A stretch of DNA of 64,000 nt from Rhabdophis nuchalis (lineage: Eukaryota > Chordata > Lepidosauria > Squamata > Natricidae). How positions within the stretch are numbered: position 1 is the first letter of the stretch; each line of letters begins with the position of its first letter. The stretch covers positions 10,260,574 to 10,324,573 of the forward strand of contig CM077658.1 of assembly GCA_039707465.1 (NCBI GenBank), written 5' to 3'. The position numbers and the translations under genes are program-made. This document shows, one piece after another, positions 19,420 through 31,439 of this stretch. The notes beneath the pieces are model-generated. The model saw nothing but the letters and a program-made list of their open reading frames with translations, had not been told where the DNA came from and did no database searches.

Positions 19420-21515
19420 TGTTTATTTATATTATTACAAATATCTCTCCACATAAATAAATGTTATCTGATATAAACTTGGGATTGTGTAGGGTTTATA
19501 AGTACTAAGATACGATGCACAGGTAAAGAGACAGGGATATGCAAGGTAAGTGATATGTAAATGCAAGAATGGCTTAAACTGAGAAACAATTGAAGAATGA
19601 ATACCCAGATACATGTTACAAATTCAGATTCATATATTTTACAGCTTTCGGTATCCTCCAACACAAAGAACATTCCACAGAGTTTGTGTAAAGTCGTGTC
19701 TCTTTTTAAGCACAGTCTTATATATAAATGGCTCAGAGGCATTTTCTCTTAGATTTTGACTCTGCTTTCACTCAATTAATTTACTGAGATAAAATCAAGT
19801 TACAAATAACCTCGGGGGTTCTCTCTTAGTTGCTCCTCCTTGGATTGGAGGGTGGAGAACTTTTAATAGTAGAATTTTCTGTCTCCTGGGAATCTCGACT
19901 GGGAATAGCGCTTTGAAAATTATCCAAAGCAAACTAAGCAAAAAGTATTAAAAATAATAAAAGAATTATTAGTAATTCTGCAGGAAGTTAAACTGTATTT
20001 ATATACTAATGAACTGTTGCCCACAGGCGTGTTTTTTTTTTAAGTACAAATATACAAAAATAACATCATCAGTGTAGACCCATGAATTCCATTATTTCCA
20101 TTCTTTTAGCCCAGGACAACAGCCCAAGAACAGGAAGTCTGAAAATAGATGCTACAATTAAAGTGGAAGGCAAAAAGAGAAATAACACAAAATGTGAATT
20201 ATAACATTTGGTGATCAGGTGTCAAGTCGACATCCGTCAGATGTCAAAAGCTCAAATGGCAAAAACGGCCTTAAATCACACACAAAAAAGGGAGAGTTTG
20301 TATGTAAACACCATCTAAAGTTCATCTCTGCTTCGGATTTCAATTGCAATACAAAAAATGGAAGCTTTAGGAATCTCTCTCTCCCCCCTCCCTCTCTTTT
20401 AATTTCAGAATTATTTTGATACATCAATGATTTGTGTGTCTGTGTCATTTTCTTCCTTGGTGAGCATTTACCCTGATTGTAACCATCAAAGATAAAATCT
20501 TTTCATGACATACAGCCTACTTTGATTTTTTTTTTTTTAAAAAGAAGAAGAAGAAGAGGTACAGATCACAGAGCTATTAAAGTGCTTTAGCCAGATCTTT
20601 AAATGTTAATGACTTTATGATTTACAATGTAAGCCGTCTAGTTTCCCTCTTTGGTATTTTGTACATATCTATTGTTTTCCTTATTTCGTCTAACACACCA
20701 TCTTGTCCGTTCCATTAGACAGAAAGACAGGATATAAACTGTACTAATCAGTTAAATAAAAGAAGCAATCTATGAGTTTCCAATTTTAGTTCAATGATCT
20801 GTGTGATGGGATGTGAGGCAAACAGCTGGACATGACAAAGAGGCACATGGGGTTGTTGTTTTTTTTTGCACCAAAGAGGACATCATCAGGACTATGGGTT
20901 ATTTGTGGATAAGAGAGGTGGTGCTTTGGCCACTGCATGGGCAAATTTGGAGAAGTTTCCAACATGGATGTTCTTTCTGTTTTGTACAGATTCAGAATCT
21001 AGTTGATAGATGTTAAGAGTTTTGACAATCAATGCTGGGTTATAAGAAAATTGCAGGGTGAGAGGGAATGAAATGATTACATGAATTATTCTAGATGTTA
21101 GAAGAAATAGTCCATGTTAGACATCATGGAGAATAAATAGTGCTCCTTTTTTTTATGATTGACTAAGCCTATCAGACAATACATTCATATCGCTTGACTG
21201 TGGCAATTGCATCGGCTATTTTTAAAGGGCTCTGCATTGGCCACGTTCTCAGCAGAACAGCTCCTGAGACCTTTTCTGTTCTACTTAGTTGAGAATACAG
21301 CAAACAAAGAGAAAGCGAAGTCCAATCCTATCCTATTCAGAAGACAGAAGGAAACACTGTGCTTGCTCTATTGGGCTTTTAAAAGATCTGTCTGATGGAA
21401 GGTAGGAGCAGGAAAAATGTTTCTACTTTTGAAGTGGGGAAGAAAGCTTAAAAATGGCTCTACACTGAGAACAAGGAGTCAGATCGCTATCCTAACAGAA
21501 TTGCATACAAATGGG
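19420..21515. other. Unique stretch of about 2.1 kb, no gene seen
   Basis: No confident repeat or exon. A short GAA run lies at about 20543-20557. Text at 20625-20770 ('gtaagccgtctag' to 'gacaggatataaac') may be a very old LINE/SINE 3' end, not assignable. Confidence 0.4.
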
Positions 21516-21516
21516 G

Positions 21517-21597
21517 TTAGGATAGGTAACAGCAACAGTCCCTGCGGGGAGAGTGGAGCGGTTTATAAATTTAATAAAATAAATAATAATAACACAC
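21517..21597 (+). mobile_element. L2-type LINE, 3' tail only
   Basis: 'gtccctgcggggagagtgga' followed by 'gcggtttataaatttaat' and (AAAT/AATAATA): the conserved last ~70 bp of L2. Confidence 0.7.
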
Positions 21598-21599
21598 AC

Positions 21600-22225
21600 G
21601 TCTAAATACATTCTTGTGAGACCATCTCTTTTAGTTTTCTCAGCTCTTAAAATAAAGGCGTTCTATTGATCTTCATCATGATTATTAACACTGCAGCTGG
21701 AATAACACATACCTCTGAACAAATAAATAAGATTCCTGTTGTCTTCAGTATCATTTTTTGGGGTGTGTGTGCATTTGGTGCCTTTAAGAAATGTTGATCG
21801 CTGGCATTCTTTGCAAGTCCCTGCAGTTTTCTTGGCAACATTGTCAGAATTGCTTTGCTAATGACTTCTTCCTACAACTGAGGGTCAACTTGACTTCGTT
21901 CTTAAGATAGGGGTAGAATTCCAGTTACTCCTGGTGCTTTAATCACTACACCAAACTGGCCCTTTTCAAGTACAGGACACAAGTAAAATGGCTTGTCCAG
22001 ACAAACAGAGATTAGTAGCAACATCTTGACATAATTAGAGAAAGCTAAAGATGTTTTTTTTCTCCCTCCATTATGTAGGAAACACATGCTTGAAATCCAA
22101 GAAGACAAGAAAACTGTACCCAAAGGTTTATCAAGTTCCCACCCACCCACCCGCTCCTAGGGGCAATTTCCATTGGAATGTAACATGAATTGGGATACAT
22201 CAATATTATGGGTGATTGGGTGGCT
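21600..22225. other. Unique stretch, no gene seen
   Basis: No recognised exon or repeat apart from a short CCCA run at about 22139-22152. Confidence 0.45.
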
Positions 22226-22229
22226 CAAT

Positions 22230-22480
22230 GGGTGATTGACAAACTGCAGGTATTTAGGAAGGTTGCAGTGACCTGAGGTCATCTGGTCACTATCTGCAAC
22301 TTTCCCAAGCAAATTCCAATAAGCAAAGACAATGGGGAAAACCAGATTTCTTAACAACCGCACAATCCTTCTTCACAACTACGCTGACTTGCTTAACAAC
22401 CATGGCCAAAAAAAGCCATAAAAGTGGTCGTGACTTACTTCACGATTGCCTTCTTTAAGCAACAGAAATTGTGGTCGCTA
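22230..22480 (+). mobile_element. TA-flanked MITE family, partial copy
   Basis: 'gcaacgg'-like ends are gone, but 'gtcatctggtcactatctg', 'aatggggaaaaccagatttc', 'ttaacaaccatggccaaaa' and 'gaaattgtggtcgctatgg' align with the 50625-50932 and 57887-58264 copies in the same orientation. Truncated at both ends. Confidence 0.7.
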
Positions 22481-22489
22481 TGGGGGCCC

Positions 22490-23415
22490 ACCTTGGTCCC
22501 TTGGTCCCTATTGGTCAAAGACTTATGACCTGTATTTGAAACAGAGGGCGGGGGGGAACCCCAGAACATGGCAAACGTCAATTTAGGAGAAAAAAATGTT
22601 GGGCTATTTAGCCTACGTTGCCTCGTCCCGGAATATCCATAAAATAAAGTTGCATTTTGCCTATTGATTTCATGCAACTTTAGTACCCCTGCCCTTGATT
22701 TGAACATGCTGTTATATAATGTAGGAACATAATCTGGAAATACAGCTTGTGGCAAACAATCACGCCTCTTATCACCAGAGTACGTTCAGGAAGGATGCAT
22801 GGATAGCTCCGTGACCCTGAACATTTAAATGCCTTTTCCTCCTTTTCAATTTCTCGTGGTACGTTAATTTTTATTGATAGCTTACAGCTATGACAAGCCA
22901 TCTTAGTTTTACTAACTTGCAGGATGAATGAATGGCATCTCCAGAGGGGTAGGGGGATGGGAGTGGGGTAGGCTCCCAAACAAGACCTTTGTTAAGTTTA
23001 AGGAATTTGTTTTTGTGGTTTAATTATGATCGTTTAAATATATTGATGGAGAGGAGAGATAAGAACAAAACAAAACAAAAGAGAGACACGAGAGAATTTT
23101 CTTTTTAAAAAAACCACCGTAAAAACAGAGCAATAAAGAGAACAAAATTATATTACATATGGAAGATCAGCCCGGTTTTTAAAGCCATCTTTAAAGCTTG
23201 TCTACATAGAATAATATTGATTAATCTTTGCAATTATACTGAGATGTACAAGCTCCAAAACGGGAAACAAACATATTTTTGGTGATCCAAGACAGCAAAT
23301 CCGATGTGTCACAGCTTTTTCAACATTGAAAAAAAAAATCAACTTTTTATTAGTTGTTAAACCAACAAGAGACACTATATATACCAAAACCTATATCATA
23401 CAAGAGTCCTTGACT
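22490..23415. other. Unique stretch, no gene seen
   Basis: No repeat family or exon recognised. An (AACAAA)-like run lies at about 23065-23080. Confidence 0.45.
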
Positions 23416-23715
23416 CAGGGGTCACCAACCTTTCGGACCTCCGGGACCACTAAATTCATAATTTTAAATCCAGCAGGCCACTAATATGATCTGCCTAATG
23501 ACCTGCTGGGTAGGAGTGGCAAGGTGGTCATGTGACTGGGTGGGTGTGGCCAACTCAATGTCACTGACGTCAAGGGGCGCCTTGCCGCCACTCTCAGCCA
23601 CTCCTTGCCTCCCCGCCGTGGCTCCTTAGGGCCCCAAGAGGAAGCAGTTGCTGGAGCTAAGCAGCCCCCAGGAGAAAGAGTTGGCAAAACAGCTATAATC
23701 CTTCCATTCTCCACC
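23416..23715 (+). mobile_element. hAT-type non-autonomous element, right end unclear
   Basis: Begins with a hAT-like terminus CAGGGGTCACCAACC and has GC-rich internal text ('gtgactgggtgggtgtggcc', 'aactcaatgtcactgacgtc'). The complementary right terminus is not visible, so the copy is probably truncated near the repeat fragment that starts at 23718. Confidence 0.5.
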
Positions 23716-23717
23716 AT

Positions 23718-23813
23718 TCAGTCAGAACTGAAGAAGCTTCTTGAATGAGAAGCGAAATGTCTTCAAGCAAAAATAAAGACAGTCCAATTGCCTTTTGAAA
23801 AAGCACCTTTGGC
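23718..23813 (+). repeat. Dispersed repeat fragment matching the arms of the 16-bp array
   Basis: 'ctgaagaagcttcttgaatg', 'agaagcgaaatgtcttcaag', 'acagtccaattgcc' and 'ttgaaaaagcacctttgg' match the right arm at 12412-12480. Here a single AAGAAGCTTCTT motif stands where the array sits in the other locus. It may come from the 3' end of a retroelement; I cannot name the family. Confidence 0.75.
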
Positions 23814-23819
23814 CTAAGG

Positions 23820-24640
23820 TATTTGAACTAAGCCTGTGAAATTAAGGGGTTTTAATTGAATCTATTGACATTTTGCAATTTTAGGCAATCCCATTTTTTC
23901 TTGAAATATTTCAAATGCTTTCAGAGCTTGGTTGGCAGTAAATTTGATCCATTTTATTAATAGTCCCTATTTACTCATTACATCTTCTTTTTTTTAAGTT
24001 TCAAACTGGGATTATCTCAAAATATACATTTCGTATCAAAAAGGCTTAAAATTTGATTGCTGCTTCAACATTTTGCTAAGGTGACTTCTGAATGTTATTT
24101 CAGCGATCTACATACATGCCATAGGATTTTGTTAATATTTTTCATCATTTAATAAGTAATTGGGATGCTATCTCACTTATTAAAGGCAATATCTTAATGA
24201 CTATGTTCACCCAGTATGTTAAGCTTTATTAGAATCAACCTAAGTCATATTTTTTTTAATGTTTTGGCAAAAATTGCAACTCTCTTCCATTTGGCCAGTT
24301 TATAAATGTATTGTAAAAAGAAAGAAAATGGATTAATTCAATAATTAAAAAGTGTGTTGCGGTGAACGCAGCCATTGAATCTTGAAAAGAAGGTCACCTC
24401 TGTGTATATGTAATATTTTATTGTCAAAAACAGACTGGCATTTGTTATTATCCTTACGGCGATGCTGTGAACTAGATTAGGCAGAGGGATAATAACTGAC
24501 CCAAAGTCACCCCAGTGAATTTCCTAACTGAGTGGGAATTGAAGCCTGAGAATCACTTGTCCCCCTACCAATGTGGGAGCCATGCGAGGTGGAAAAGAAT
24601 TTCATTTCAAACACCCTTCAGAATGCAATTTTGCCTACTG
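23820..24640. other. Unique AT-rich stretch, no gene seen
   Basis: A possible MIR-like remnant at about 24455-24575 ('actgacccaaagtcacccc'). Nothing else is recognised. Confidence 0.4.
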
Positions 24641-25108
24641 AGAGGAAGGAAGGAAGGAAGGAAGGAAGGTAGGAAGGAAGGAAGGTGATTGGAAAAGAGA
24701 AAAGGAAGGAAGGAAGGAAGGTGATTGGAAAAGAGAAGGAAGGAAGGAAGGAAGGAAGGTGATTGGAAAAGAGAAGGAAGGAAGGAAGGAAGGAAGGTGA
24801 TTGGAAAAGAGAAGGAAGGAAGGAAGGAAGGTGATTGGAAAAGAGAAGGAAGGAAGGAAGGAAGGAAGGAAGGAAGGAAGGAAGGAAGGAAGGAAGGAAG
24901 GAAGGAAGGTGATTGGAAAGGAGAAGGAAGGAAGGAAGGAAGGAAGGTGATTGGAAAAGAGAAGGAAGGAAGGAAGGAAGGAAGGAAGGAAGGAAGGAAG
25001 GAAGGAAGGAAGGAAGGAAGGCGATTGGAAAAGAGAAGGAAGGAAGGCAATTGGAAAAGGGAAGGAAGGAAGGAAGCAAGGAAGGAAGGAAGGAAGGAAG
25101 CAAGGAAA
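24641..25108 (+). repeat. (GGAA)n array with interspersed linker
   Basis: GGAA/GAAGG runs are broken at least nine times by 'gtgattggaaaagag', and once by the 'gcgattggaaaagag' form. This is the reverse-complement equivalent of the linker in 15800-16250. The spacing of linkers is variable. Frames of KEGRKEGR type are artefacts. Confidence 0.95.
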
Positions 25109-25109
25109 G

Positions 25110-26295
25110 AGTCCTTCCTCCCTTACTCACAAGTATCATGTATTCAAGTGATTAGTCTCTTAAACAAGCATTGCCCTTCCTTTAACCATGCCTTCCATAG
25201 CTGTATTATCTTCTGGCCCTCATCTTCACATTATCTCAAGCAACGTCGGAATATAAACTCCAGATGCATGAATGACCTGAATGTAAATGATCAAGATGCT
25301 ATCAATTGAGGAAATGCAACTAAGAGGCAGCTGAAATGCCAATATTTATTTGGAGTGCTATCCAACGCTGACTCTAAATGCTAAGACAGGGTAACAAGGG
25401 AAGAAGAAGAAAAATCCAATTCTAAATTCCTCCGCTCCTGTTATGATGCTGAGCATTTCTTTGATTGGTCCTGAAATGGAGAAGCTATGAACATGTCCTC
25501 ATGTCAGGACCATATATGGATATTTTCACTCACTCCGAACAAATAAGAGAGCCCATATTTGAATGGCAGTGGCCCCCAATGACCTTGCATTGTTAGGTAG
25601 CACAGCCAGCTATAGAGAACAGGTCGACCTATAGATGGTGCTGAGTCAAGCCTTTTAGAAAACTAATGAGCAATTAGAAATGTTAATGAAGCTCGGGGAG
25701 GAAAATATACCTGTCGGAAAACATTAACAAATCGTCCGCTGCTGAAACACATTCTCTTTGGAAAGCAAGCACCATATTTCTTTTATTGTTGATTTAGCAA
25801 ATGCGTTGCCACCCAGAAGACACAGTGGATGATGGATCCAAAAATCAACCTAGAAATGAAAATGCATGCAACTAGGATAATAATGGAAGCAGGAAAAGTC
25901 ACGCCCAAGGCTACTCTGAGTAAATGTGGCAGGCTAAATTGGAAAGGATTGTGCTTAAAAGTGTGAAAATGAAAGAAGTTTAACTTCTTTACCATTGGAG
26001 GGACATGATCCAGCAGAGCTAAGATACATTTTAGGCAATAAATAGGACATGGCTATTGTTTGTATCTGGTTCTCTATCCTCCTATATGCCAGCTTGCCCC
26101 CTTAGCCTCTTTACCCTTTTGTCCCCACTGCTGCCACCTCCCTTAAATTAAAATGGAATATTCTCAATGGGACTACCTATCTTTTAATCTGAAACTCCAA
26201 TACAGTAACTTTCTTTCCCTTTCCTTCCAGGATTGGCTATACTTTTGACCCTCTCTCTCTTTGGTCACTCTCTTTGGTCTCTCTTTGGTCACTGG
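25110..26295. other. Unique stretch, no gene seen
   Basis: About 1.2 kb without recognised repeats or exons. Confidence 0.5.
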
Positions 26296-26297
26296 CA

Positions 26298-26450
26298 TAT
26301 AGGATGATGAGGAAGGAGGAAGAGAAAGGAGGCTGAGGAGAAGGATGAGGAGAAGAAGAGGAGAATAAGGAGAATAAGAATAAGAGGAGCAAGGAAGAAG
26401 AGGAGAGAGGAGAGAGGAGAGAGGAGAGAGGAGGAGGAGGAGGAGAATTG
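26298..26450 (+). repeat. Polypurine low-complexity tract
   Basis: Almost only A and G for about 150 bases (GAGGA, GAAGA units), flanked on the left by CTCTCTTTGGTC repeats at 26252-26290. Confidence 0.9.
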
Positions 26451-26459
26451 TAAGATACC

Positions 26460-27290
26460 ATCGCTTTTTTCTCCACTGTCAGCTAATGGTACTTTCACCC
26501 TAAAATGGGAAATCAACCCTTGGAAAATGCTCGGGAGTTGTTGTTATCCTCCTCCTTAGAGGAACTGGGGAAAAAATATCATTCATAAATCTTGGATTAC
26601 AACTTTGAAAAGTTATTTATGCTATCGAGGTCTCCCGAAAAAAGCCTTCAGAAAGGAAGAAAAGAAAGGAACAAAATTCTGGTTACTGTTACTACTTCTT
26701 CCTGGATGTGAATCGCTCTAACGTTCGCCAAAAAGATATACATAAGTGAAACTTTGTAAATTGCTATGTTGACACAGATAAACCTGAACGCCACCGCCAA
26801 CACCGGGCATGGAAAAACCAGCGCTAACGATAAAAAAACTGATTTTTTAGCACATTCCATTTTTAATTAATTTTTAATACTTAAACACCCATAAATAAAA
26901 ATTAGAAAAGGAATGAAAGAAAGGAAAAATGCCTTCCCTTCAGCCATAGCAGCCATTTCTTCCTGTTGAAAATCCCCTAGCTGCTTTGCTTCTCTTTTTG
27001 AAGGCAAATTTCTTTCTAATTAATTAGAAACTAGGGTGGGGAAGAACGACGCCTCCTAAGTCCCTCCATCCTTATTTTTTTCCCCTTTTCCGGTATCTAG
27101 CTTGAGCATTCTTCTTTCATAAAATGCAAGGGAAGGTTTAATTTTGGAGTACAAAACTAGGATTGGTTTTTGCCTTTGAGATTCCCCCTCCACCCCCTCT
27201 GCTCAAATGCTGGTTGGGCCAATCTACTAAAGACTTTTAAGTGTCTTCTATAGCTTGCATGCTGGACCCTGAGCCATTCTGCAGGATAAG
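26460..27290. other. Unique stretch, no gene seen
   Basis: No repeat or exon recognised. Confidence 0.45.
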
Positions 27291-27292
27291 GA

Positions 27293-27415
27293 GTGAAATA
27301 CCACCGGTTCAGACCAGTTCACCCAAACCAGTAGTAAAAATGCTACTAGTATGCCCGAACCTGTAGTTAAAAAAAATGAACCCAGTTCGGGCCAACTGGT
27401 TTTTTCCGACGATCA
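27293..27415. mobile_element. hAT-type MITE remnant
   Basis: 'tgaaataccaccggttcaga' and 'aaccagtagtaaaaatgcta' match the terminal motif family (GGTGGTATT, paired GGTTC) of the elements at 2076 and 42868. Ends and target duplication are not definable. Confidence 0.45.
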
Positions 27416-27419
27416 TCTG

Positions 27420-29015
27420 TGAAGTGCAATTTATATTAGCTAAAAGCAGGATTTCCTATATCTATATCCATCTACCTGCCTGCCTGCCCAAAAATCCATA
27501 AGACACTAGGTGATTTACATAATTTTGATTGGTTTTAACTTGTGCAAAGTTGAACTAACAAGCCTGATTACTTAAGTACATTCCCATTTGGGACACAAAT
27601 ACAATTTGGTTTCCATCCATAAAAGATAGGCATCAGAAATATATACAGTATTTCATGCCTATAGACGTAGTTTCCTTTCAACAACTTGTGGTTCAATTCA
27701 TATGTTTTTAATTTTTTTAACAAAAAAAAGTATATACATTGGGTTTTTTTGTCCTGAAATGAAATAGTTCCCCATTTTCTCCCCCACCCCCTTATCAAAT
27801 CTACCTGCAACATATAATTTTAGGCAGCTAATAGTAAATTAGACATACACTCAGATTTATTATGATAAGAACATTCGGTAAGCTAATTTCAAGATGATGA
27901 CTCCTATAAATTCTTATAATTTATTATTTAGCACTTTGGTTTTTAATCATTAAGTACGTGAAGACTTTGTAGGTCAAACCTGTATTAATGAAGACAGTAA
28001 TCTATTTTTCAAACTCTCAACTATCACCTATCTTTCAGATTGTAAATTAGCAGAAATATCTTCAAACATTGGTAAGTTGGGAGGGGAGGTAAGCGAGAAA
28101 ATTTGGAAGGACCTGCAGAGCTTTTTAAGCAAATGAATCGTGATACTTTCGCTCATTTAAGGTCTGGCTTTTTCTGGCACCCTCAGAAGGATAAATTGCA
28201 GGTATTATGGGAAATAACGCAACAGAGGCCCTCACGGTGAAAGTGTGCACTGTCACTTTCCAGGGAAAGGGAAAAATTTAAAATTATGCCAACATCACTG
28301 AGTGAAGTTTTCATTAGATTGTTGCATTAGCACAATTGGGGTCATTAAGGAGAACTTTCTCTGCCTTATTCACACTTTGCCAAAGCTAAAATATTAATCA
28401 AATGAATTTTTTACACAGTACAGACAATGCATTAGAATGGGGCTTCGGCTGTTACTCGTGTATGTTGCTAATGAGGAGAATGCCTAGTTTTCCTTTCTTA
28501 AAACGGGTTTTGGGGCTCTGGGGAATGGCGTGTGCCAGACCTGGGCCTCTGACCGGCCGAACTTTTCATTTTGATTCTTGACATGTCGTCACCGCTACTT
28601 GGGTTACACTAACTTTTTACTCCATGCAGCACATCTGGTAGTTTTTTTGAGATTAACTTTCTCCTGCTTTCCAATCTCTTGGGTGGTTTTGCCAGGGCCT
28701 ACTTTGCGGCTTTCTGCATTTGAAGCAGAACTGGGATTTGCAGTGTCCAGCAGATTTCTCTAGTTCTTATAAGATTTGGCTCTTTGCATTCTTAAAAAAA
28801 AAATCATTAAGGGCCCCAAAGAGCTTTGGGTTTTTTTTAAAAAAAATAAGTTTTTATTTTTATTCTCTTATATATAGTTACAGTTATATAGTTCACTTAG
28901 TTATTGTTCTTATTTATCTTCATCACTTTTACATGTTTGTTTTGCCATATAAAAGGTTAAAATATATATATTCTGGGTTGCTTTGCTGACCATCCCGTAA
29001 ACCTATTATCACCGC
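27420..29015. other. Long repeat-poor AT-rich stretch, no gene seen
   Basis: About 1.6 kb almost free of recognisable repeats. The part 27830-28560 has mixed sequence with several homeodomain-type ATTA/TAAT cores. No splice-bounded frame is evident. A regulatory role is only a guess. Confidence 0.4.
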
Positions 29016-29017
29016 AC

Positions 29018-29242
29018 TATTTTTTCTTTTCTTTTCACCTTCCCTCCCTTCATTACTATCTTCCTTCCCCCTGTCCTTACCCTTTCCTTCTTCCCTTGCC
29101 TCTCCCCTACTCCTCTCTTCCTCTTCCTCCTCCTGCCTTCTCTCCTTCTCTTTCTATCCCTTCCCTCCTTCCGCTTCTTTCCTTTTTCTTCCTTGTCTCC
29201 TCTTTCCTCTCTTCTCCTCTGCTTCTCTCTTCCTTTCCTGTT
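29018..29242 (+). repeat. Polypyrimidine low-complexity tract
   Basis: C/T-rich run (CCTT, CTCTTCC units) with few purines. An open frame across it is compositional. Confidence 0.9.
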
Positions 29243-29284
29243 AGCAAACAGCTTTGGTTTATGTGGGTTGCATCTATCAATATT

Positions 29285-30165
29285 TGTTGCTGTCCAGTGG
29301 CTAAGTCATGGCTGACTATTTGTGATTCCTATGGATCATAACATGCCATGCCCCGCTGTCGTCCACATGCCTCCTGGACTTCGGCCAAATTGAAGTTCAT
29401 TGCATCGAAGATACTATTTAACCATCTCATCCTCTGTCGTCCCCTTCTCCTTTCGGCTTCCATCTTTCCTGTTAGGATATTCAGCCTTATATTGGTTTGA
29501 CAATATATATGAGCCTATGTTCTTAAGGAGTTATGTAGCTTTTAAGAACTGTTTGAATCTGATTGGCTGTGAGTATCAGCTATACTATACAATCAAGGCC
29601 AGGAATGCAGCTCATTCCCTGTTCGATTCCGTGTGATCCTATGTTTCCTGCTGCCGTTGAAGAAGAAGGATCACTGTGAGATAAACTTTGTTTGGCGAAG
29701 GACTGTTGATATTTGTTTGAGAAGTTAGTCGGAAGAAGCATTTTAATTGCTATAAAGTAAAGACTATTTATTTTCTTACTATCACTGTTTTAGAGTTTGT
29801 GATTTACAGCAATGTATCTTTTTACTGTCCGGTGAATTACACTATTCTGCATTCATTTGCTAACACTGGTTATGGGACCAGAATTGTAACACTGGTTCTG
29901 AACCCAGAGTTGCTAACATTTCCCAATATCAAGATCTTTTTCAAGGGGTCCTTCCTTCCCACTGGGTGAACAAAGCATTTGAGGGTAAGTCCTTACAAAT
30001 GACAATCAGGGTTGATTGTCTTTAGGATCGACTGATCAGATCTCCTTGCTGTCCAAGGGACTCTCAAGAGTCTTCTCCAACACTACAATTTGAAAGCATC
30101 CGTTCTTTGGCGCTCAGCCTTCCTTATGGGCCAATTCTCACAACCATACATTTCTGTTGGGAACC
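29285..30165 (-). mobile_element. BovB/RTE-type LINE 3' fragment split by a solo LTR
   Basis: Left part 29285-29469 contains 'ctcatcctctgtcgtcccct', the complement of the RTE/BovB C-terminal codons also seen at 54475 and 60545. Right part 29919-30165 contains 'gctgtccaagggactctcaa' and 'cgctcagccttccttatggg', the complement of the upstream BovB text. Joining the parts across the LTR gives a continuous element. Confidence 0.8.
29470..29918 (+). mobile_element. Solo LTR, 449 bp, in BovB, with 5-bp target duplication
   Basis: Starts TGTTAGGATA and ends GTTGCTAACA: short inverted termini TGTTAG/CTAACA with canonical TG...CA. TTTCC precedes it (29465-29469) and follows it (29919-29923). There is no internal retrotransposon sequence, so it is a solo LTR left by recombination. 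Five-base duplications are usual for Ty3/gypsy and Ty1/copia LTR elements and some endogenous retroviruses. Orientation is tentative, from 'gctataaagtaaag' near 29749. Confidence 0.88.
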
Positions 30166-30183
30166 AATATTTATTGTATTAAA

Positions 30184-30545
30184 AACTAGCTGATAACCCA
30201 GCATTGCCCGGGGATTTATTTATCCCAACCCTCCTTCCATCAATGTTACCACAATTTCTAATGTTGGGCAGAGTGAGCCCCCTTGTGGAGTACTGTGAAG
30301 CCGTTACCATGGCAACTCCACAGTGCTGTACAGTAGAAGCCATTTTACGGCAGTACAGTAGAAGCCATTTTAAGGCACAACAGGCTCTTAACACCTCGAG
30401 GGGTGTTAGGGATATCTTACCCCCACAGTATTTGCTTCCAGAGGGTAAGCAATCTATTTACCAAGTTTGGTGGAAATTGCATTCCAGAGTTATGCTGGAA
30501 CACACACAAACACACAAACACACACACACTTATATAAGATTAAAA
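30184..30545 (+). repeat. Unassigned dispersed-repeat candidate ending in (CA)n
   Basis: 'aactagctgataacccagca' and 'ttgcccgggg' open the block. 'aagtttggtggaaattgcat' and 'ccagagttatgctggaacac' lie near the end, followed by (CA)n and 'cttatataagatt'. This arrangement looks like a short interspersed repeat, but I cannot assign a family. It holds a tandem doubling of 'cagtagaagccatttta' (25-bp period, 30330-30376). Confidence 0.5.
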
Positions 30546-30549
30546 CTGA

Positions 30550-31438
30550 CAAATAAAATGAAAATTATTTATGTGAGAAGGACTTGGGATCACTGCCACA
30601 TCTCTCCCAAAGCTTGAGTCCCGAACAAAATGGCATTTTTTCTTCTTTACTTCCTCTGTTACCACTTCAAGTGTTGATTTTTGCCTACTTAATACTGGGG
30701 CTTGAAAACCAGAACAGCTCCTGATTTTGCTCCTCTGTTGTGGCTGTGTTGCTCTCGGCCTCATGCTGTGGGATGAGTGGCTAACGTCACAGCTGGCTAG
30801 CGTCACAGCTGGCTACAGCATGTGTGAATCTGCTGAACAGTTTATGGAAAAAGTTATGTTTTAATTGCGGGATATGAATTGCCCTGAAAAGTATGAGCCC
30901 ACCATGATTTATAGCTTTGCAAAGAAAAAAAGAGAAAGGAAAGGGGGGAAAAATAACGCTATTGAGTTTCTGCACGAGGTTTTGCCATTTTCCCTTTTAC
31001 ATACCTATCACTCCCCATTGTTTCCACTCTCTGATTGATGGTGGGCCTTCCTCATGCTCCCATTATGAGTTTTATAATTATCACTGGTAATAGAGAAGCT
31101 TCTTCAGTCTCCTATTCAGGGAGATCGCCCGAATTATTCATTGCAGACCTTTGGTATATGGGAGAACGAGAAAACAAGAATTTATTTCCCGTCTCAGGCA
31201 CATGCTAGATAAGAGGATGTATTTATTTCCTTATGTTCCCAAAAAGAATTCAGGCTGGCAAAATAAATATCACTTAGGCTGTCAACATCTACAACTTTAT
31301 AGTTATGGGGGTAGAGTGCTTTTACCGCATTAAGTCCAGGAAGCCCCAAAACCGAGTTTCTAAGAAGGAGATGACCAAGTGAAGAGAGGGTAAAATACAT
31401 CACGAGTATATCCTTACTCAGCTAAATCCTCCCATGGT
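30550..31438. other. Unique stretch, no gene seen
   Basis: No recognised repeat or exon. A 'ggctagcgtcacagct' doublet occurs near 30778-30812. Confidence 0.45.
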
Positions 31439-31439
31439 T

